Assembly: GCA_020832965.1 (NCBI GenBank)
Contig: JAJHRM010000037.1
Location: 1 to 14,606 of the forward strand
Direction: 5' to 3'
Origin: Thermofilum sp.
Lineage (GTDB): Archaea > Thermoproteota > Thermoprotei > Thermofilales > Thermofilaceae
Length of the DNA stretch: 14,606 bases
A program made the translations under genes and the position numbers. The notes beneath the pieces were generated by a model that saw nothing but the letters and a program-made list of their open reading frames with translations, searched no databases and was not told where the DNA came from. Below are positions 7,205 through 13,874 of this stretch, piece after piece (the first letter of the stretch is position 1; each line of letters opens with the position of its first letter).

Positions 7205-7218
7205 ATGAATGCTTTCAT
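7205..7218. repeat. Short inverted repeat upstream of the liv promoter
   Basis: ATGAA-TGCT-TTCAT lies about 60 nt before the livJ TATA box in an AT-rich 219-nt gap. It could be a regulator site, but a five-base arm is expected by chance in sequence this AT-rich. The rest of the gap (7103-7321) holds no gene that I can see. Confidence 0.2.
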
Positions 7219-7273
7219 TATTTACTGAAATGACACCAATTTTTTGCAAACTTTCCCAGGTTTCCTAGCAAAT

Positions 7274-7283
7274 GCTTATATTG
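7274..7283 (+). promoter_or_regulatory. TATA box of the liv operon
   Basis: GCTTATATTG shares its first eight bases with the dehydrogenase TATA box. It would place the transcription start near 7305, giving a leader of about 17 nt that carries a purine-rich Shine-Dalgarno (GAGGGGGG, 7310-7317) just before the ATG at 7322. Confidence 0.55.
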
Positions 7284-7321
7284 AGCTAGTTAAACGTCAC
7301 TGCAACCCCGAGGGGGGTTGA

Positions 7322-8590
7322 ATGACGCAAGCAAAAAAGTTTAGCATAAGCGTGCAGCTCATTGCGGCTGTCGTTGCGGCTCTCATAGTCGGCGTAGTTA
7401 TAGGCTTCGCTGCCTCTGGCTTAGTCGGGGGAGCGCCGACGGCGGGACCGGCGCAGCAGCCTAAGAGAGTCGTGCAGATAGGTTTCACTCTCCCACTCAC
7501 AGGCGAGCTCTCGTCTATAGGTAAGATCTGGGAGAAGGTGGTTTACCTAGCCATTGAGGATTTAAATCAGCAGGTTCAAGCCTACGGCTTCAATGTCGAG
7601 TTCAAGCCAGTTATCCTGGATGATGGAACTTCAGTCGATAAGGCAGTTACCAATGTTCAGACTTTGGCGCAGCAAGGAATAAGAGTAGTCATAGGACCCG
7701 CTGCAAGCGCGCAGGTTAAGGCTGTTAAGAGCTTTGCTGATAGCAACCAAGTAGTGATAATATCCCCCTCCTCGACCGCACCGACACTCGCTATTCCCAA
7801 CGACTTCATCTTTAGGACAGTTGGTTCGGACGCTGGACAAGCCAAGGTGCTTGCCACTCTTGCCTTCCAGGAGGGTGCAAGGAAAGTCATCGTTTTCCAC
7901 AGGAACGACGAGTACGGAGTTGCCTTTGCAGACTTCTTTACCAAGTACTTCTCCCAGCTGGGCGGGCAGGCAGTCAGCATGCCCTACCAGACTGGTTTAT
8001 CTGACTACGCTGCGGAGGTAGCTAGCCTAGCAAGCAAGGTGCAAGCTGAGAAAGCTGACGCCGTCGTTCTCATAGCATTTGATACTGACGGGGGGAACAT
8101 TCTTTCACATGCAGCAGAGTCCCCAGCACTCTCTAATGTTAGGTGGTTCCTCTCGGAGGGGCCTCACGGTGCAGCCGAGCTCAAGACGCCTGCTGTGGGG
8201 GCATTTGCAGCGAAGGTTAGGCTCCTAGGAACACGCCCGCTCTTCATAGGCAACCCGCTCTACGAGTCCTTCAAGGCTAGGCTTAAGGAGAAGTACGGGG
8301 TGGAAGCTACGGTATTCTGCGACAATCTGTACGATGCTATTATGCTTGCAGGCTGGGCGATTCTGAGAGCTGGAAGCAGCGATGGCAATGCTATTAGAAG
8401 CGCTTTGGTCGAGGTTGCAAAGAATTACTACGGCGTAAGCGGCTGGACGATATTTGATAGTGCGGGGGACAAGGCTAACCAGGACTACGGCGTGTGGGCG
8501 ATAGTCAAAGCTGACGGGAGCTACGACTTCAAGGATGTAGGCGTGTATGAGAGGGGCTCGATAGTCTTCACCGAGAAACCGTATCCCTAA
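7322..8590 (+). CDS. livJ: Branched-chain/hydrophobic amino acid ABC transporter substrate-binding protein
   Basis: Extracytoplasmic solute receptor that delivers its ligand to the LivHM channel. Of 422 residues, 11-34 form an N-terminal hydrophobic segment followed by a Gly/Pro/Ala-rich linker (35-48). There is no Cys lipobox, so it is probably held by a membrane anchor or by an uncleaved or late-cleaved signal, as is common in Crenarchaeota. From residue 50 the protein is a type I periplasmic-binding fold (Peripla_BP_6): strand VVQIGFTLPLTGELSSIG, then GPAASAQVKAV, the ligand-loop SPSSTAPTLA, and HRNDEYGVAF. It is the first gene of a five-gene operon, with its own TATA box and a strong Shine-Dalgarno. 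The ligand could be a branched-chain amino acid, another amide or a urea-like compound; the family does not decide. Confidence 0.92.
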   Translation: MTQAKKFSISVQLIAAVVAALIVGVVIGFAASGLVGGAPTAGPAQQPKRVVQIGFTLPLTGELSSIGKIWEKVVYLAIEDLNQQVQAYGFNVEFKPVILDDGTSVDKAVTNVQTLAQQGIRVVIGPAASAQVKAVKSFADSNQVVIISPSSTAPTLAIPNDFIFRTVGSDAGQAKVLATLAFQEGARKVIVFHRNDEYGVAFADFFTKYFSQLGGQAVSMPYQTGLSDYAAEVASLASKVQAEKADAVVLIAFDTDGGNILSHAAESPALSNVRWFLSEGPHGAAELKTPAVGAFAAKVRLLGTRPLFIGNPLYESFKARLKEKYGVEATVFCDNLYDAIMLAGWAILRAGSSDGNAIRSALVEVAKNYYGVSGWTIFDSAGDKANQDYGVWAIVKADGSYDFKDVGVYERGSIVFTEKPYP

Positions 8591-8606
8591 GGTGGAACAG
8601 TAGGGT

Positions 8607-9566
8607 ATGCTACCCAGCTACCTGAACACAATAATTAATTTTCTTTCTTATGCTTTCTTCTATCTCCTCTTCTCCCTCCCGCTAACCCTCAGCTACAGGA
8701 CCACTAGAGTCATTAATTTTGCACACGCGAACTTTATTACTTACGGCATATACACTGCTGTCTTCCTCGATGGCCTCCTCGGATGCAGAAGCCTGCTCCT
8801 GGCCTTGCTCCTGGCCTTCATCGTTTCTGGAGCGATTTCCCTCGTCAACTATTTCTGCGTCTTCAAGCCGCTTGAGGAGCGGGGGGCCCCGATGCCCCTA
8901 ATCATGATCGCTTCCATGGGTCTCTGGATCATGTACAACTACCTCCTGTACATGCTGGCTGACATTGCCCACGCGTTGAGCGGCGTTAACTTTGTTTCCT
9001 ACGGGAGAATCCTGTACAGCGATGTTCCAGAGGTCGCCGTGGGCGAGATTAAGCTGAGCCAAAGCTTTGTGGCTGTATCACTCGTTGCACTCGCAACCGT
9101 GGCTTTCCTGTACGTCTTCTTGGACAGGACGCCCCTAGGTAAGGCGGTGAGGGCGGTTGCAGATAACCCGCTTTTAGCTGAGATCTCAGGCATACCCAGG
9201 GGCCTAGTGGTAACGCTTACTTGGTTCCTCGCGGGTGGGATAGCCGGTATGGGCGGAGCAATATGGACGAGCTTCTCGGGGACTGTTACGCCTACTTCCG
9301 GCGACGCGATGATTCTCCAGGTTTTCACCGTCGCCTTCATTGGCGGGCTGGTCTCGCTCCTCAGGACAGGGATAGGTGCCTTCATTATCGCCTTCATAGA
9401 GAACGTTGGCATAAGCGTTCTAAACACTTGGCTCGGTGTTCCAACAAGCTTCCGCCCGTTCCTGACTTTCGCCACTCTGCTCACGATTCTAATAGTTTCT
9501 CCTCCGCTGGGGGCGGCTGGAGGCTTGCCGTTTAGGTATAGGAGGAAAGGGGGTGGGGCGAAGTGA
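8607..9566 (+). CDS. livH: Branched-chain amino acid ABC transporter permease LivH
   Basis: Membrane channel subunit that pairs with LivM. The 319-residue product has eight or nine hydrophobic segments (about 8-28, 38-56, 62-85, 96-120, 150-171, 198-220, 230-250, 255-275 and 285-303). It carries the early conserved strand TRVINFAHANF, the LivH mark that follows the first helix, and the cytoplasmic coupling loop GKAVRAVADNP (178-188) that docks on the ATPases. It begins 16 nt after livJ with GGTGG 11 nt upstream, and overlaps livM by 4 nt (GTGA). The tail is basic and Gly-rich, as expected of a cytoplasmic end. Length and order are standard for the family. Confidence 0.93.
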   Translation: MLPSYLNTIINFLSYAFFYLLFSLPLTLSYRTTRVINFAHANFITYGIYTAVFLDGLLGCRSLLLALLLAFIVSGAISLVNYFCVFKPLEERGAPMPLIMIASMGLWIMYNYLLYMLADIAHALSGVNFVSYGRILYSDVPEVAVGEIKLSQSFVAVSLVALATVAFLYVFLDRTPLGKAVRAVADNPLLAEISGIPRGLVVTLTWFLAGGIAGMGGAIWTSFSGTVTPTSGDAMILQVFTVAFIGGLVSLLRTGIGAFIIAFIENVGISVLNTWLGVPTSFRPFLTFATLLTILIVSPPLGAAGGLPFRYRRKGGGAK

Positions 9567-10609
9567 TAGACGTTTTAGGCTTCCTTATAAGCTGGCTAAC
9601 GCTTTTCGGGATATACGGCATCCTCTCACTAACGCTGAACTTCGAGTCCGGGGTCAGCGGAGTGACGAATTTTGGGAAAGTTTTCTTCTACGGCTTAGGG
9701 GCCTACACGGGAGCAACTCTAACTGTCTACATATTCTTCGTGGTGAACGGGATAGACCTGTCAAGGGTGTCACCCTTCGAAGTGGAGGGCATAATTTACT
9801 TGGGGCAGCTGGCTGGCAGGAGTCCCCCCCTAAACATTGCCCTCCTCATTGCATCGCTAGCGCTAGCCTTTCTGGCTTCTGGGCTGATTGGCTACCTGCT
9901 CAGCTACCCGATAGTGCGCGTGGGGCCAGCATTCGTGGGCTTCACGTTGCTAAGCACGGGTGAGTTGTTCAGGATTTTCCTGCAACACTACAAGCCGCTT
10001 GGGGAGAGCAAGGGGATAATGTCCATCCCCCACCCATTCGCCTGGATACCCAACCCGACGCTTAGAGCTTTAATCTTCCTAGTGCTCGTCTTGTCCATCC
10101 TAGCCGTCACGTACATTGTCTTGAGCAGGCTCTACAATTCTCCTCTGGGCAGAACGCTGAGGGCGGTTAGGGATGATGAGATCGCAGCCCTGTGCTTGGG
10201 TAAGCATGTGCCGAGGCTTAAGGCGACAGTCCTCTTCATTGGTTCTGGGTTTGCCGGCATCGCCGGGGTTCTTCTCGCCTACTACTACAGCTCCATAAAT
10301 CCCGACATGTTTGTCCCAGCTGTAACATTTAACGTTTGGGCAATGATCATTTTGGGCGGGATGGGGAACCTGGCTGGCTCGCTCGTCGGTGCATCTATTT
10401 TTACCCTCTTCGACAGGGTACTCGCCTTCGTAACGCCGCAGCTTGGGGTGACCGTAATTTCTCCAGACTACGTTAGAGGCTTTATGGTCGGCTTCCTGAT
10501 CGTAGCGGTACTCATCTTCCGCCCACAGGGGCTGTTGAGGGAGGGTAGGGTTGAGACACCAGCGTGGGAGGAGTACGAAAGAGTGAAGAGGGGTGAGGCT
10601 CTTGCCTGA
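9563..10609 (+). CDS. livM: Branched-chain amino acid ABC transporter permease LivM
   Basis: Second channel subunit of the importer. The 348-residue product is strongly hydrophobic, with the conserved block FESGVSGVTNFGKVFFYGLG (28-47), the loop GRTLRAVRDDEIAALCLG (196-213) that contacts LivG/LivF, and the Gly-rich helix GFAGIAGVLL. It ends in the typical IFRPQGLL tail followed by a short charged segment. The start is GTG, sharing GTGA with the livH stop, and is preceded by GGTGG six nt upstream. It overlaps the next gene, so translation is coupled through the operon. It is a normal family member with nothing missing. Confidence 0.93.
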   Translation: MIDVLGFLISWLTLFGIYGILSLTLNFESGVSGVTNFGKVFFYGLGAYTGATLTVYIFFVVNGIDLSRVSPFEVEGIIYLGQLAGRSPPLNIALLIASLALAFLASGLIGYLLSYPIVRVGPAFVGFTLLSTGELFRIFLQHYKPLGESKGIMSIPHPFAWIPNPTLRALIFLVLVLSILAVTYIVLSRLYNSPLGRTLRAVRDDEIAALCLGKHVPRLKATVLFIGSGFAGIAGVLLAYYYSSINPDMFVPAVTFNVWAMIILGGMGNLAGSLVGASIFTLFDRVLAFVTPQLGVTVISPDYVRGFMVGFLIVAVLIFRPQGLLREGRVETPAWEEYERVKRGEALA

Positions 10610-11384
10610 CATTCTAGAGGTAAACAGTGTTTCGAAGAGGTTTGGAGGGGTTGTCGCGCTCCAGGATGTCAGTGTGAGGGTTCCGGAGAGGGGGGTTGTT
10701 GGGCTTATTGGTCCAAACGGCAGCGGAAAGACCACTCTCTTCAACGTTGTCACCGGCTTCTACGTGCCGGATAAGGGTGAGGTATGGTTCCATAACGGTA
10801 GGAGCAGTGAGCGGATAGATGGCTTGAACCCCAACGAGGTCTTCGCGAGGGGTATAGTGAGAACCTTCCAGATCCCGCGCCTCTTCAAGTCGCTGACTGT
10901 GCTCGAAAACCTCCTGCTAACCCCCTTCCCGCAGAGGGGTGAGGGGCCTTTGAGGGCATTGAGCCTGAGGGCGTGGGTTGAGGAGGAGAGAGCATTAGCC
11001 AGGAGGGCTCTCGAGCTCCTCAAGAGGTTCGGCTTACTAGAGTACGCAAACGTCAGGGTCTCCGAGCTCAGCGGTGCGCACATGAAGCTCGTTGAGACAA
11101 TAAGGGGGTTAATGACCCCTGCAAAGCTCTTCCTGCTTGATGAGCCTGCTGCCGGCGTTGAGGCGACGGTCGCGCACGACCTCTTTAGACTTGTACGTGA
11201 GCTTAACTCTAACGGCTACACTTTCCTGATAGTTGAACACAGGATCGAGATCCTAATGCAGTACGTGGACTACGTCTACGTCCTGCACAATGGGCAGCTC
11301 CTGGCCGAGGGGAAGCCTGAGGAGATAGTTACCAACGAGAAAGTCGTTGAAGCCTACATAGGTGAGACGCGCGGTAGTGGGTGA
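10602..11384 (+). CDS. livG: Branched-chain amino acid ABC transporter ATPase LivG
   Basis: One of the two ATPases that power LivHM. With the TTG at 10602 as start (260 residues), Walker A is GPNGSGKTT (37-45), the Q-loop Gln is at 90, Walker B LFLLDEP at about 176-182, and the switch His is in VEHR (213). The signature is odd: LSGAHMKLVE replaces the LSxGQQRxLE usual in LivG, so the second Gly is Ala and the Gln-Gln pair is His-Met. I chose TTG because GGTGA (10592-10596) lies five nt before it, the same arrangement as at livF, and the homologous region begins at LEV. The GTG at 10593 is the alternative and adds three residues. It overlaps livM by 8 nt, and its stop overlaps the region just before livF. 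Confidence 0.9.
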   Translation: MPDILEVNSVSKRFGGVVALQDVSVRVPERGVVGLIGPNGSGKTTLFNVVTGFYVPDKGEVWFHNGRSSERIDGLNPNEVFARGIVRTFQIPRLFKSLTVLENLLLTPFPQRGEGPLRALSLRAWVEEERALARRALELLKRFGLLEYANVRVSELSGAHMKLVETIRGLMTPAKLFLLDEPAAGVEATVAHDLFRLVRELNSNGYTFLIVEHRIEILMQYVDYVYVLHNGQLLAEGKPEEIVTNEKVVEAYIGETRGSG

Positions 11385-11389
11385 GGCGA

Positions 11390-12094
11390 ATGCTTAAGCT
11401 GGTAAATCTCTTCTCGGGCTACGGTAAAATGAGGGTGATTCACGGGGTGAGCCTGGAGGTCGGGAGGGGGGTGATCGCCACAATCTTGGGACCGAATGGG
11501 GCTGGAAAGACGACCCTGCTAAACTCCATTTTCGGGATAGCCACTGTTCACGGCGGTGAAATCGTGCTCGATGGTGTAAAGCTCAATGGGAAGAAGCCGT
11601 CTGAGATAGTTAAGCTTGGGGTGAGCTACTCACCGCAGCTTGACAACATCTTTCCAAGCCTTACAGTCGAGGAAAACCTCATCGTGGGCGCATTCACTAG
11701 GGGGAGAGACCCGAGGATCCGGGAGGACGTGGAGAGCATTTTCGAGCTCTTCCCAGAGATAAAGAGGAGGAGGAATCAGAGGGCGAAAACCCTCAGCGGT
11801 GGTGAGAGGCAAATGCTGGCGGTAGCTAGGGCACTCATGACTAACCCCAAGTTGCTCTTGCTGGACGAGCCGACAGCCGGGCTTGCTCCGAAGGCAGCAG
11901 CGGCACTAATCCGGAAGATCAGGGAGATACGCGAGACAAGAGGCATCTCTGTCCTCATGGTTGAGCAGAACGTGGCTAGAGCACTAGAGATAGCCGATAA
12001 GGCGGCGGTCCTAGTGGGTGGGAAAATAGTCAAGGAGGGGTTAGCCGAGGAGTTTAAGCAAGTAGACGTTGAGAAGCTCTTCTTCGGAAGGTAG
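11390..12094 (+). CDS. livF: Branched-chain amino acid ABC transporter ATPase LivF
   Basis: Second ATPase of the importer and last gene of the operon. With the ATG at 11390 as start (234 residues), Walker A is GPNGAGKTT (34-42), Q83 the Q-loop, LSGGE the signature (135-139) and LLLLDEP the Walker B (155-161). As in LivF proteins generally, the switch His is Gln (MVEQN). The start is set by GGTGA at 11380-11384, five nt upstream; the GTG at 11381 would add three residues and lies within that ribosome binding site. The C-terminal 43 residues are matched by the degraded fragment at 5304-5429 on the other strand. Downstream is a pyrimidine-rich stretch and then the vapBC region. Confidence 0.93.
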   Translation: MLKLVNLFSGYGKMRVIHGVSLEVGRGVIATILGPNGAGKTTLLNSIFGIATVHGGEIVLDGVKLNGKKPSEIVKLGVSYSPQLDNIFPSLTVEENLIVGAFTRGRDPRIREDVESIFELFPEIKRRRNQRAKTLSGGERQMLAVARALMTNPKLLLLDEPTAGLAPKAAAALIRKIREIRETRGISVLMVEQNVARALEIADKAAVLVGGKIVKEGLAEEFKQVDVEKLFFGR

Positions 12095-12142
12095 CTAGCC
12101 CTCATAGAGTCGCAGAGTTGCCTCTCTTGCGTCTTTGCCTCG

Positions 12143-12156
12143 CTTTTCTTGCCCTT
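12143..12156 (+). terminator. Possible terminator of the liv operon
   Basis: CTTTTCTTGCCCTT lies about 50 nt after the livF stop within a longer pyrimidine-rich run. A small inverted repeat, AGCGC-GCGTT-GCGCT (12165-12179), follows. Either could end transcription; neither is strong. Confidence 0.3.
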
Positions 12157-12215
12157 ATACATTTAGCGCGCGTTGCGCTATTATAGCCTGTCCATGAAGC
12201 AAATAAGTGGAGAAT

Positions 12216-12225
12216 GCTTATAAAT
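12216..12225 (+). promoter_or_regulatory. Strong TATA-like box without an obvious gene
   Basis: GCTTATAAAT, within AATGCTTATA, shares ten bases with the liv promoter (7271-7280). A transcript would start near 12247, about 100 nt before vapB, and the first ATG there (12262) is followed by a stop after two codons. It may give vapB a longer leader or drive a small RNA. No other gene is visible in 12095-12345. Confidence 0.35.
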
Positions 12226-12305
12226 AAAGATGTTTATGGGAGCTTTTCTACTATTAGTTCGATGAAATCATAATTATATTCAAGGCTTTATACGAGGAAA
12301 AAGCT

Positions 12306-12315
12306 TTTTTATACT
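12306..12315 (+). promoter_or_regulatory. TATA box of vapBC
   Basis: TTTTTATACT is centred about 26 nt before 12337, giving a leader of roughly nine bases ahead of the vapB ATG at 12346. Confidence 0.45.
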
Positions 12316-12321
12316 ACCTGT

Positions 12322-12336
12322 CCCACTGTATGTGGG
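12322..12336. promoter_or_regulatory. Inverted repeat at the vapB transcription start, candidate VapB operator
   Basis: CCCAC-TGTAT-GTGGG is a perfect five-base inverted repeat with a five-base centre. It lies between the TATA box and the vapB start codon, over the predicted transcription start. Ribbon-helix-helix antitoxins bind such palindromes to repress their own operon. Confidence 0.4.
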
Positions 12337-12345
12337 TGTACGTGC

Positions 12346-12627
12346 ATGTCTGTAAACTTCACCGTGAGGATTCCCAAGAAACTTGCTGAGAGGATGAGGA
12401 AGCACAGCGAGGTCAACTGGAGCGAGGTTATCAGGAGAAGCATCGAGGAGCATCTGAGGATGCTCGAGGAGATAAAATATAGAGAGTATAGCAGAGAGCT
12501 TGTTGAGAGGCTCGGGGTTTTAATAGACGACCTGAAGCCGATGTCTGCTGATGAGGAGATGAAGCTGTACGAAATGATGAGGGAGAGAGAGTGGAAAAGG
12601 CTAAGCTCTATGACACAAGCGCAATAA
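12346..12627 (+). CDS. vapB: VapB-type ribbon-helix-helix antitoxin
   Basis: Antitoxin that neutralises the PIN toxin encoded by the overlapping next gene and represses the operon. The 93-residue product starts with a ribbon strand (NFTVRIPKKL), followed by two helices with the turn VNWSEVIRRSIEEH, the classic MetJ/Arc-like DNA-binding fold. A long charged helix (about 40-60) and a Leu/Met-rich tail (DEEMKLYEMMREREW) would wrap the toxin. It overlaps vapC by 37 nt. It appears intact, although its toxin partner is frameshifted. Confidence 0.82.
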   Translation: MSVNFTVRIPKKLAERMRKHSEVNWSEVIRRSIEEHLRMLEEIKYREYSRELVERLGVLIDDLKPMSADEEMKLYEMMREREWKRLSSMTQAQ

Positions 12628-12924
12628 TTGAGTTAGTGCTTCGCAGAGGATGCAAAACTGTTTTAGGAGCAACCTCAATTCTGACAATTGTTGAGTGGCC
12701 TCCAGCCCTACTTTACGTACCTGAAGTGCTATATCCCACTAAAGAGGACTATACAACAGCTGTTAATTGGCAGATGAAGCTGCGCAGAATGGGAAATCCC
12801 CTTCCCGCCGTGGATCTATTGATAGCTGCCATTGCACTCAAATGACATGACACTTGTAACTCTCAACAGTCACTTCCAGATCATTGAGGAAATAGAGCCT
12901 AGGTTGAGAATAGAAACTCTTTAG
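12591..12924 (+). pseudogene. vapC: VapC PIN-domain toxin gene with a frameshift
   Basis: The first frame (GTG at 12591 to the TGA at 12843) encodes KLYDTSAIIEL (first metal-binding Asp), LTIVEWPP (conserved Glu) and PAVDLLIAAIAL (third acidic residue). It then stops early at 84 residues, against about 110 in relatives. Skipping one base in the AAA at 12840-12842 restores the family sequence: NDMTLVTLNSHFQIIEEIE and so on to a TAG at 12922. Even in the restored reading the usual Asp after LVT is Asn, so the fourth metal site is weakened. It is either a decayed toxin, a sequencing indel or, less likely, programmed +1 frameshifting. It overlaps vapB by 37 nt, as TA partners often do. Confidence 0.78.
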
Positions 12925-12936
12925 GAATTTTCAGGG

Positions 12937-13161
12937 TTATTGAAGACTTTTGCAGCATGTTGCCAAGTGTTTAGAGTTGGCGCGTGCTTCCTCAACTTCG
13001 GATGTAAAGTCTTTGCCCTCTATGCTTTTCCTCAAGCATGCTTGGAGTTTGGTGGAAACCTCTAAGTGGTGCGCATGCTTTTGAAACGTGTCTAGAAACG
13101 TGGCAGCAGCTATGACAGAGAAGATGAAAACGTATGTGTGCCAAGCTGATGTCTCTAGACC
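12937..13161 (-). pseudogene. Open remnant of an unidentified helical protein
   Basis: On the minus strand 74 codons are open between stops, ending at the TAA at 12937, with no ATG or early GTG/TTG. The reading is helix-like and charged: FIFSVIAAATFLDTF, then LEVSTKLQACLRKSIEGKD and FTSEVEEARANSKHL, ending CCKSLQ. It resembles the helical repeats of DUF47/PhoU-like proteins in rhythm only, so I do not assign it. It lies immediately 3' of the phosphoesterase gene in another frame and could be the tail of a gene cut off by that gene's arrival. Chance remains possible. Confidence 0.28.
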
Positions 13162-13517
13162 TTAAAGAAAAGCCAACCGTCCTTGAATCTAAGCACCACG
13201 TATTTCCCCTTAAGCTTTGACCCATGAAACAATAGGACTATCTTCTCAGGGGATCTCTCAAGGATCACGTACTCGCCTTTATCCCAGATCTTCATTGTTC
13301 CGGCACCGTAGCCCTCCTCTATCTCGCCCTCAAAATCCAGCCAGTAAAGGTCGTGGTCCTCCTGCTGGACACCGTACCGTTTAATGCCTGGCTCGAGCGG
13401 CGGAGGCTTCCTAAAGGCCCAGTCCTTCAACACGCCGTCCATCTCAAGACGTAGATCGTAATGTAATCCGGCCCTACGAGCATTATGCTCGTGAACAACA
13501 AACCTTAGCCTGTTCAT
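13155..13517 (-). CDS. Stand-alone LigD-type 3'-phosphoesterase domain protein
   Basis: Metal-dependent enzyme that removes 3' phosphates or ribonucleotides to leave ligatable 3'-OH ends; in bacteria it is one domain of the NHEJ ligase LigD. The 120-residue product begins almost at the domain edge: FVVHEHNARRAGLHYDLRLE, with His11, His19, Asp21 and Arg23 as the expected metal and phosphate ligands. It continues with DWAFRKPPP, EDHDLYWLDFEGEI (His55) and GYGAGTMKIWD. The Tyr four residues after the last His in LigD is Trp59 here, with a Tyr shifted to 58. Free-standing forms are known from archaea. The ATG follows an AT-rich stretch (13545-13557), and no Ku, polymerase or ligase gene is adjacent. 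It is the only clearly intact gene among degraded neighbours. Confidence 0.88.
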   Translation of the reverse strand: MNRLRFVVHEHNARRAGLHYDLRLEMDGVLKDWAFRKPPPLEPGIKRYGVQQEDHDLYWLDFEGEIEEGYGAGTMKIWDKGEYVILERSPEKIVLLFHGSKLKGKYVVLRFKDGWLFFKV

Positions 13518-13584
13518 ACATGTATAGAGAAAAGAATACGCATGTAAATGTTATTTCGCGGAAAACTCCTAGTCTCGAGGATAG

Positions 13585-13755
13585 TTAATCATATTCTCCA
13601 TGCTTGTCTCGTATGTCTGCTAGAAGCTTAATATTCTCTTCTGGGGTTCCCATAACTAGTCGACGTCCTGGACCCGGTGCAAATGTTTTTGCCTTTTTTA
13701 CCAAGTCTCTATTGATTCTTTCACCATTTTTCTCCACTTCTTTAGGAGTGCTGCA
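13585..13755 (-). pseudogene. C-terminal remnant, possibly uroporphyrinogen decarboxylase-like
   Basis: The last 56 codons before a TAA at 13585 read as plausible protein: STPKEVEKNGERI, then KKAKTFAPGPGRRL and GTPEENIKLLADIRDKHGEY. The order of a PxEVE helix, an APGxG turn and a PEENIKLL helix followed by a GxY end resembles the C-terminus of the uroporphyrinogen decarboxylase/corrinoid methyltransferase superfamily. Upstream the frame dissolves into a Phe-rich translation of a T-rich tract, so the 5' part is gone. The family assignment is tentative; that it is a gene end is more secure. Confidence 0.4.
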
Positions 13756-13836
13756 CGCGAGGAATGCGAAAGAGAAGCAACACTGGAAGAATTTAAAAAA
13801 GAAATAAAGAAATCGCTGGGTCTCCAGCCCTCATAG
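13741..13836 (+). pseudogene. Short C-terminal coding-like fragment, unidentified
   Basis: The plus-strand frame ending in a TAG at 13834 reads RSAAREECEREATL and then EEFKKEIKKSLGLQPS, a charged amphipathic helix. No start codon or longer conserved sequence precedes it; upstream the same frame only mirrors the minus-strand remnant. It may be the tail of a lost gene. I cannot name it, and chance is possible. Confidence 0.22.
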
Positions 13837-13874
13837 CCTTGAAGATGTTAGGGAAACTTCGAGCATGTCGTTTC

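Noticed and set aside
9553..9963. Long open frames overlapping livM and other liv genes in other frames
   Set aside because: They are shadows of strongly conserved membrane and ATPase genes and have no family features of their own.
12992..13225. Minus-strand frame of 77 codons
   Set aside because: It overlaps the phosphoesterase gene in another frame and is Cys/His/Arg-rich with no recognisable motif; the alternative minus frame over 12937-13161 looks more protein-like.
13604..13807. Plus-strand frame of 67 codons
   Set aside because: It mirrors the minus-strand remnant at 13585-13755, which reads as real protein; the plus reading is Phe/Ser/Lys-rich without motifs.
12097..13836. The 11-base word AGCCCTCATAG occurring near 12099 and 13826
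   Set aside because: An exact 11-base repeat is expected by chance several times in a window of this size, and the flanks do not match.
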